Shown here piece by piece: positions 56,421 to 64,000 of a DNA stretch of 64,000 bases (positions are counted from its first letter, which is position 1; each line of letters starts with the position of its first letter). The notes under the pieces were generated by a model. The model was not told the DNA's origin. It saw only the letters and a program-made list of their open reading frames with translations, and made no database searches. The DNA is from Helicostylum pulchrum (taxonomy: Eukaryota > Mucoromycota > Mucoromycetes > Mucorales > Mucoraceae): positions 558,001 to 622,000 of the forward strand of contig JAIXMO010000008.1 in the NCBI GenBank assembly GCA_025677825.1, written 5' to 3'. The position numbers were made by a program, and so were the translations under genes.

Positions 56421-59400
56421 ATGTCAACAGATGGACTTATCACTCCACCACCAACACCAGTTGGGAATCAATCACAACAACGGACTGCTTATCCAAGTCC
56501 AACATCATCTTCATCAAAATCATCTTCAACAACAAAGCCGTCCAATACAAGACCGACTTTAAAACCTTCATTTTCAACAAAATCAACTTCTATTCGAGAA
56601 AATGTACAAGTCATGGTACGGTGCAGACCAAGGTCAAAGAAAGAATTACAAATTGACGAGGAACCTTGTTGGTTAATTAGTCCTGAAGAAGGGTCAATTG
56701 AATTAGCTCGTTTAAAAGCTCCTTCAACTATCAGTACTTTTCACTATGGTATTTACATCCCCTTCTTTTTAGTTTGGTTTATTTATGTCACTGACACTTT
56801 TTTTGATTAGATAATGTAGTAATGGGTGTAGATAACGAACAAGTTTATAAAGCTGGTATTTTAGACCTTGTGAGGTAAAAACATATATATCAACAACAAC
56901 GCTTTTTTTTTTATGTGCGACACTAAATCATTTATTTACCTTTTTTTTTTTCAGATCCGCAATGATGGGTTACAATGGTATTTAATAAGACGTATCTATA
57001 AAAATAAAAAACGGGCATAAGAATTAACACGTTTTATCATCAGGTACTGTTTTTGCATATGGGCAAACAGCAAGTGGAAAAACATATGTAAGTTACCTAA
57101 TTTTTTTTACTGCGCACACAGAAAAAAAAACTAAACCTTCTTTTTTTTAGACTATGGTAAAAAAAATTTTTAATAGAGTAAGCCTTTTGTGTCACTATTT
57201 TAACATTTTGAATTGTGCTTTTTTTTTTCTTAGATGGGTAAAAAGCTTAAAAATAATGCATTGTATTTTTATTCCCGTTTTTTTTTAATCACCGTTTCTT
57301 CTTTTATCAGGTACCGAAAATGAACCAGGTGTAATCCCGCGAGCAGTTCAAGAAGTGTTTTCTTATATAGAAGAAGTACTTAAAAAACAAACAAACAAAT
57401 AATTCCGTTAGACTAATCCAGAAATAAATATAGGATACAACCGGTAGAGAATACTTGCTTCGTGTTTCATACATGGAAATCTATAACGAGAAAATCAAAG
57501 ATTTATTAAACACACAAAATACAGACCCAGAAATCGTTGAGGATAAAAAGGGTGTTTATGTTCGTAATTTAAAAGAAGTCATTGTCAAGACAGCGCAAGA
57601 GGTTATGAACTGTATTAAAGAAGGAGAAGGAAACCGACATATTAGTGCTACCGATTATAATGAACATAGTAGTAGATCGCATACGGTGTTTCAGTTTGTC
57701 ATTGAGAGTAGATCGAAAGGAGTGCCGGCAAATACTAACCGAGGAGTTCGAGTATCTCAATTAGTAAGTCGTTTTTTTTATGATAATATATAAATAACGT
57801 GTTATACTAACGCCTTCTCTATAATTTTTTTAGAATTTAATTGATTTGGCAGGTTCTGAAAAAGTTGCTACAGATATCGAACGAAGAAAAGAAGGTGGAT
57901 ATATCAATAAAAGTTTATTAACGTTAGGCAACGTCATTTCAAAGCTGACAAGTGATGAGCCGTAAGTTTTTATTTTTATTTATTTTTAAGAGTGCATATA
58001 TCTAATATACATGTAATATAATTAGTGCAACGCATATTCCATTTCGAAATTCTAAATTGACACGAATTTTACAAGTCGCATTATCTGGAAATGCTCGTAT
58101 CTCCGTTATATGTACCATCAACCCTACATTTGCATCAAAAGATGAATCATTAAATACACTGAGATTTGCGCAACGTGCAAAACTTGTAAAGACTGCTGCT
58201 AAAATGACGAGAGTAAGTTAACCCTAGTTTTTTTTTTTTTTTCTTGTAAGGTATAATACTAAGATGGCTTTTTTTTTAGATTTTGGATAATTCCGAACTT
58301 CAAAATTGTCTAATAAAAATCGCTGAATTACAAACAAAAATGCAGGAAAAAACAGACGTAAGGTGTTGAATATTTATAAGAAAAAAAATCATGCAACTCA
58401 ATTTTTTATTTTTATAATGTAGCTTGAAGCCGAAACAAGACAAAGACTCAAGAGTTTATTAGGTCTTATTTTGACTAGTTCAAAAGAAGATCATCCTGAC
58501 CAACTAGAAATGGTAAAAAAAAAATATATAAAAATATACATCTTTCTAATATTTTTTTTTCTCTCAAGTTTAAACAATTTTCAAATATTTCTGCTGATGA
58601 TTTAATGAAAGAATCCACCATGAGAGACGTAGTAGCGCGTTGTGAAGAAGGATTTTCCGCCCAAATCACTACGCACCAAAAGCAGATGGATAAAATGGCA
58701 CAAGACGTTGAATCGATGCGAGACATGGTGAATATTATGGAATCTGCACACGCCAAGCAAACAGACGCCCTGTCAAAACGAGACGCACAAATCGAAAAGT
58801 TGAAACAAGAATTATCCTCTTCGAAATCTTCTAGAACAACCAAGATGCCTATATCCAGACAAACAAAGACCCCCAGGTCTTCTTTGCATCCTGCATTTAT
58901 ACCCACAATGGAATCCACTAAAGTACCCATGTCTAAAGTACCCGAATTACAGGAACATGTACATATACCACAACCACCACCACCACCACCACCACCTAAA
59001 ATCGAGTTGCCAAAAAAACCGGTTTTATCAGATACTAAATTGACTCAACCTACCGTAACGTTACAGGATTTTAATCCTGCCATCTCTTTAGCTGTAAAAC
59101 ATATCTCTGAAGCCATCTCAACTGGTCTCACTCATTCACCGTCACCTCAAGAACAAGACGATGATGAAGTAGAGTATGATATGATGACATCGTGTCTGGA
59201 ACCACCAAATCAGTCCATTGTTGATATCTCTGATGCAATATCTCGTGTATTCAAAGCAGTTATTTCTTCTACCGTTTTAAATCAAGAACAAAAAGTAGAT
59301 GATTCTAAACAAACGATTACACAGGCATTGAAAAATGCTATTCAACATTCAACTGTTAAAAACTTTATTCCTATTCATGAGGCTGTTGCGTTTATTCAGG

Positions 59401-59894
59401 TGGCTCCGTTGACAGAGTTTGTAAATCCGTCTCAATTGGTACCTGTTAATGAGGAACCATTAATTGCTGAGGATCTTTCCGAATTGGTTGTGACAGATGA
59501 CGAGTTGCCTGAACTTGAAGAAGAGATTGTGCAAGAGTTATCCGTACTGGAATGTCCTGCGGAAGAACATATGGTACAAGAGTTATCTGCTCTTGAACGT
59601 AGTGCTGCAGAAGAAGAATTACTTGAATATACCGCGGAGAAAAAGATGACAGAGGAAGAATTAGCTACCACAGAGAAAAAGATGGTGCAAGAACTACCTA
59701 CTGCAGAGAAAGAAAAAGCCATTATATCTGAACAAGATTTATCTCGTCAAAATCAAATCTGCAATGAAGAAAGTGATTCATTTATTGAGGAAGCTTACTC
59801 TCATTCTATCAACCAATCTTCGACTCTTTCATTTATTTTCAATAAGTGGACAGTCATGTGCTTTGCTGTCTACATCTTCTTTCAAACAAACTAA
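56421..59894 (+). CDS. Kinesin-7 (CENP-E-like) motor protein with micro-exons
   Basis: Microtubule plus-end-type motor. Thirteen exons: 56421-56748, 56811-56874, 56955-56977, about 57044-57087, 57151-57156, 57234-57237, 57311-57375, 57434-57763, 57834-57961, 58026-58212, 58280-58357, 58423-58512 and 58569-59894. The motor (residues about 60-400) has the P-loop [13 protein letters not shown], switch I NEHSSRSH, switch [11 protein letters not shown], and [14 protein letters not shown]. The order and the [18 protein letters not shown] context point to kinesin-7. Two micro-exons (6 and 4 bases) complete TYTMMG. A coiled-coil region follows, then a poly-proline stretch ([10 protein letters not shown]), an acidic region with repeated MVQEL motifs, and a hydrophobic C-terminus ([12 protein letters not shown]) that could be a tail anchor. 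Confidence 0.88.
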
Positions 59895-61491
59895 AAAAAA
59901 AGTTTTTTTCTTGTATATATTTATAAAAAAACTTTTTAAGCTCAAAAATATCCAAAATAAAAACTACTAGTAGGCTTTTTTTTTTTTTAGCGTATTCATT
60001 TGCATAAACACAATAAACAACCGACTTATGTTATTATTATTTTTCTCGAGAATATAATTCGTGGACACATCTTTATACGGCTAGTGTACATATTAAGGAG
60101 GACTCACGTGCAAATTATTTTTTTTGAATGTTAAATGTATATATAAATCAAAAAATAATAAATAATTTTAAAGTTTTGTATGTACCAAACACAAAATTGA
60201 GCACTTCTGTATTACTTTGGTGTCGATCTCACAAAAGAAGGAACCTGTATCTTGCGAGATTTCTAGATTAAAAATGACCAAAAAAAGTTTAACTTGTTCA
60301 ATCAATTGAAGCTAAAAATTCATTAACTACACGTACGCGTACATTTTTTTTTTTCACAGCAAATCTATTTCTAATATTAGATGAGAAGAGGAGCTTTTTT
60401 TACGTCATTTACGGCAATCTATGGTGTCAGTAATCATGTGTTGGTCTGGGACTCTCTTGAAATTTATAAATAAACTTTTTTTTTTCCTGGGCTCTCTGTT
60501 ACAGATTAAAGCGAAACAAAAAAAAACAGGTGTGGAAACCCCGGAAAGACAAATTGATTATAACGATAATTAATTATTTTGACATGAAAAGATGTTTTGT
60601 AAATTAAAGACATTTTGAGATTATTTATTTTTTTTTTGTAAAAAAAAAAAATTCAGCAGTATTTAATTATTTACCTTTCATTGGACTTTAACAGCTGGAA
60701 TGTAAAGGAAAAAAAAATTGTTAAGGTTAAAAAATAAAAATTGTGTGTGCTGATAAAGATAATTGGTTCTTTATGAAACTTGCTGTAAACTCGATTAAAA
60801 AAAAAAGTACCAGTTTTATATATTTATAAAAAACAGGTAAAAAAGCGACAATGAGAAAGTTTTTTTTTTAATGATCGATAGAAATAACTTCGAAGATCAA
60901 AAGACGCACAAGTTATTGACCAAAAAGAGCCGATAAAAAATTTGAGTAAAATGGGCAAAAGAGGACAATACCAAAAAGAGTTCTTTTTTTAAGAAATAAA
61001 CTCGAGAAGTGCGTGGATTTTTAATTAATTGCATAAAAGTTTATGTTTCGTTCCCATTTTTTCTGTGTTATTAAAGAACGTTTAAAATATTACTTTTTTT
61101 GTAGCTTTTTTTTTTTTTACATTGTACCGATAAGTACTATATTTTACTGTACCATGACATATGTTGGTTGTTACACACGAACAGTACAGAAAGTAGATTT
61201 TTTTTCTGTGCGTTCTACCAATGTCCTTTAGTACAATGTACGCTTAAACTTTAATTTCACTGGGAAAAAAAGAATAAGTTTCATAGTCATACATTATTTA
61301 TCCACCGAAAAGAAAGGTAAAAAAATGACGTTTTTGAGGTCAAAGGTTTGTCTCGGGACGGGAATCGGTGTATATTTCTCCACACTCATTACAAAAAAAA
61401 AACATTTTTTCTTTTATATATATATATTTTTTTTATTTGTTGCATACTTTTTAAACCTCTCTTTTTCATTAGCAAACAAATAAAAAAAAAG
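59895..61491. other. Intergenic region, nothing recognised
   Basis: A/T-rich DNA with short frames only, between the kinesin gene and the aspartic protease pair. A TATATATATA stretch at about 61417 lies some 75 bases before the protease ATG and may act as its TATA region. Confidence 0.5.
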
Positions 61492-63096
61492 ATGAAAATT
61501 ACTGCCGCTATTTTGGTTATTGTAGCCACGTTGGCATTGGCCAAAGAGGATGGAATTATTCGTGCTCCCATTATCCGTAACCCTCGTCAAGGAAACGCAC
61601 TGGAGGTAGCTAGAAAGAGGTACCAGTCGATGCAAAAGAGGCAGTTGGAAAAAAGAGCTGATGGATTCGAAGCTCCTTTATACAACGACCAAGGTTCACA
61701 GTATTTAATTAATGTCGATATTGGTTCTCCAGCTCAAACCTTTGCAGTTACATTGGATACGGGAAGGTAAAATATAAAAAAAAAGACGAGTAAAGGAAAG
61801 TATCACTTACTTACAATTATTATTTCTTCTTCTAGTGCTGATCTCTGGGTTCCCTCTACAAGCTGTCCAGCTTCCAATTGTCCATTTTCTCGTTTCAATA
61901 CTGAACAATCATCTAGTTTCAAAACTTTAAATAAGCCTTTTGGAATTCAATACGGTATTGGTAGTGTGAATGGCACCTACGCAACTGACACGGTGACAGT
62001 AGGAGGAGCCACTATCAATAATCAGCAATTTGGTTTAGCATCAATTACACAAGATATTTTACAGCCTAACCCATCTGCTGGCGGTGTTGGTTCCTCGGCA
62101 CCAGGATCAAATAGTTCTTCCGACGGCCCGGTAGAAGCAAACGGTATTCTTGGTATGGGATACCCTTCATTAACACAAGCCAACAATCAAGGGGAGGGAG
62201 CTTATAACCCATTTGTATTTAATTTGGCAGCACAGGGCGTTATCAAGGACCCCGTCTTTTCTATTTTCCTCAATAGTATTTCAGAAACAGGTTGGGCCGG
62301 TGAAATTATGCTTGGTGGTATTGATGATTCAAAATATACTGGCGAATTAAATTATTTGCCCGTTGCTTCGTTAACAGCTAAATCTTCTTCGTCATCAGGT
62401 AATAGTAGTAGTAGTGGTGGTAATTCGGGCTATTTTTACTGGATGGTGTATGGTCAAGGCTTGGGTGTAAAGAATTCAAATACGGGAAATAACCCTGGTT
62501 GGAAATTACGTGAAGTCGGTGCTTATATTTTAGATACTGGTACTACTTTGACTTATTTACCTACCTCGGTTGCTTCTGATATTGTTGCAGCTTTTGCTGG
62601 TCCCGATGGGTTTGCTCTTGATCGCCAATCAGGTGTATTTATAGTTGATTGTGCTACTGCTAAATCTCCTGCTCGCTTTGAATTAGTCATGTCTCAATCT
62701 AGTAAAGTAAGTGCAAGTCCTCTCGTGTTAAGTGTGCCCGCCAAAGAGTTGGTCATTCCTATAGATACATCTAGTGCAGATACTGCTACCACTTGTATGT
62801 TTGGTATTGCTCCTTTAGGGGGATCTGGTGGTATCGGTGCCAATATGTATTTAATTGGCGATTCTGTACTTCGTTCTGCATACATGGTGTTTGATATGGG
62901 TCAAAATCGTGTTGGTCTTGCTGCTACTAAAGATTTGGGTGGTACTGTATCTATTAATGGAACTGAACCCTCTGCTGAGTCTGCTTCCTCGGATGCTTCT
63001 AATACTTCTAGTTCCGGTTCGATATTACATACGCGTAATTTCATTCTAACTTTAGGTGCTTTAGGTATAACTACGGTAGCTATGGCTTCTTTCTAG
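61492..63096 (+). CDS. Pepsin-like aspartic protease, secreted, probable GPI anchor
   Basis: Secreted endopeptidase of family A1. Two exons: 61492-61766 and 61836-63096. Signal peptide MKITAAILVIVATLALA, then a propeptide ending in KRQLEKR, a likely KR processing site. Catalytic motifs are LDTGS (split by the intron between TG and S) and ILDTGTTLTYLP. The flap tyrosine lies in QYGIGSVNGTY. Serine/glycine-rich inserts occur at SSAPGSNSSSDG and [15 protein letters not shown]. The C-terminus is Ser/Thr-rich followed by a hydrophobic end (FILTLGALGITTVAMASF), as in yapsin-like GPI-anchored proteases. The ATG at 61492 is the one that gives the signal peptide. It is followed in tandem by a paralogue. 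Confidence 0.92.
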
Positions 63097-63268
63097 ATTT
63101 AATACTGTAATATTGTTCCTTTTTTCTTTTTTTCAATCATCCCCCCCTCCCCTTCTATCGTCTAATAATGTATAAATAATAAATTTCTCTAGGGTTTTAA
63201 CCATCTGAAACAAATTTTGTAATAAGAGAAGAAAAAAACTTTTTTTTAAAAATTTGTATACTTTAATA

Positions 63269-64000
63269 ATGCTCTTAACTATTTTATTGTTCGCTTATGT
63301 AAATGCATCTAGCATTATTTTACCCATAACTAAGCGTCATAAACCTATTAATGGATTACAAAAAAGAGCTCAACATTATACACCGCTTTTTAATGACGAA
63401 GGATCAGAGTATTTGGTTAACATTGGTATTGGTACACCAATTCAAAATTTTACACTTTCTTTAGATACAGGAAGGTATATATACGCATATATAAAAAATA
63501 TATAAAAAAGAAGAAGAAGGTTGTAATAACTATGTATATAATATATAGTGCTGATTTATGGATACCATCAATAGAATGTCCAACAGATCAATGTCCACTG
63601 ACCAGATTTGATGCATCAAAATCTTCTACATTTCATCCGACTACGTCATTATTTCATGTTCAATACGGAATTGGAAGTGTCAACGGTACGTACGGCACAG
63701 ATCATGTTTATCTGGGAGATGCGCACGTTCCCCAACAGCTATTTGGGTTAGCTAGTAGTACACGTGACCTCATACTTGTCACTTCTAATAATACAAATGA
63801 GATCGCCAATGGCATATTTGGCTTAGGTCATCCAGCACTTACAACTAGCGCCGTAAAATATGAGCCCTTTTTGTTTCAACTAGCAAAGCAAGGTATGATT
63901 GATGACGCGATATTTTCTATAAGCATGGGATCAATGTCTGATGAAGGATGGAGTGGAGAGATGATGATTGGTGGTACTAATCCAAATAAGTACAGTGGAG
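63269..64000 (+). CDS. Pepsin-like aspartic protease, 3' end beyond the window
   Basis: Paralogue of the preceding gene, cut by the window end. Exon 1 63269-63474, exon 2 from 63549. Signal peptide MLLTILLFAYVNAS and a short propeptide (ending QKR). LDTGS is split by an intron at the same codon position as in the upstream gene. ADLWIPSIECPTDQCPLTRF, QYGIGSVNGTYGTD and GIFGLGHPAL align with it. The sequence stops at GGTNPNKYSG, before the second catalytic aspartate. Head-to-tail arrangement, 172 bases after the first gene's stop, indicates tandem duplication. Confidence 0.9.

Overview
The window looks like nuclear DNA of an early-diverging filamentous fungus, most likely Mucoromycota (Mucorales type). 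The grounds are a strongly A/T-rich sequence with many poly-A/T runs, many short introns of roughly 45-90 bases starting GTAAGT and ending TAG/CAG, a fungal gene set (PX-PH phospholipase D, 115-kDa-type NAD glutamate dehydrogenase, Ran1-like kinase, LRO1-type acyltransferase), and remnants of zinc-knuckle Fanzor (eukaryotic TnpB) elements of the kind I know from Mucorales. The species call is inference.

Layout. 2.0-2.8 kb (+): SFM1-type arginine methyltransferase. 4.0-5.2 kb (+): Ran1/Ksp1-like kinase. 5.5-9.9 kb (-): phospholipase D. 11.3-12.8 kb (-): argininosuccinate lyase. 13.1-14.5 kb (-): alpha-methylacyl-CoA racemase. 14.7-15.7 kb (+): ArfGAP. 16.3-17.1 kb (-): an unrecognised repeat-containing protein. 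18.2-31 kb is gene-poor and holds a decayed Fanzor copy (+), one half of a promoter-like dispersed repeat, a GC-rich island, an MFS transporter (26.4-28.1 kb, -) and a small Fanzor C-terminal relic (30 kb, -). 31.5-33.5 kb (+): a FANCA-like DNA-repair protein, followed by a tiny knottin-like secreted peptide. 33.8-36.1 kb (-): exocyst Sec6. 36.6-38.7 kb (+): Ccr4 deadenylase. 38.9-42.1 kb (-): NAD-glutamate dehydrogenase. 42.2-51 kb is a second gene-poor tract with another broken Fanzor (46.9-48.4 kb, -), the other copy of the promoter-like repeat, and a small secreted Cys-rich protein. 51.1-59.9 kb (+): mitochondrial ribosomal proteins uL1m and uL5m, a PDAT acyltransferase and a kinesin-7. 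61.5-64 kb (+): two tandem pepsin-like aspartic proteases, the second cut by the window end.

The housekeeping genes do not form one pathway. The most interesting layer is the mobile one. Three independent relics of Fanzor, the eukaryotic relative of TnpB RNA-guided nucleases, lie in the two gene-poor tracts. The two larger ones align with each other, including the RuvC residues and the Cys-rich RDVNA region. A noncoding block of about 90 bases just 3' of copy 2 is repeated alone at 15.8 kb and is a candidate guide-RNA/element-end sequence. Other points of note are a 6-nt plus 4-nt micro-exon pair in the kinesin P-loop region and a FANCA homologue that ends after the part matching the first half of the animal protein.
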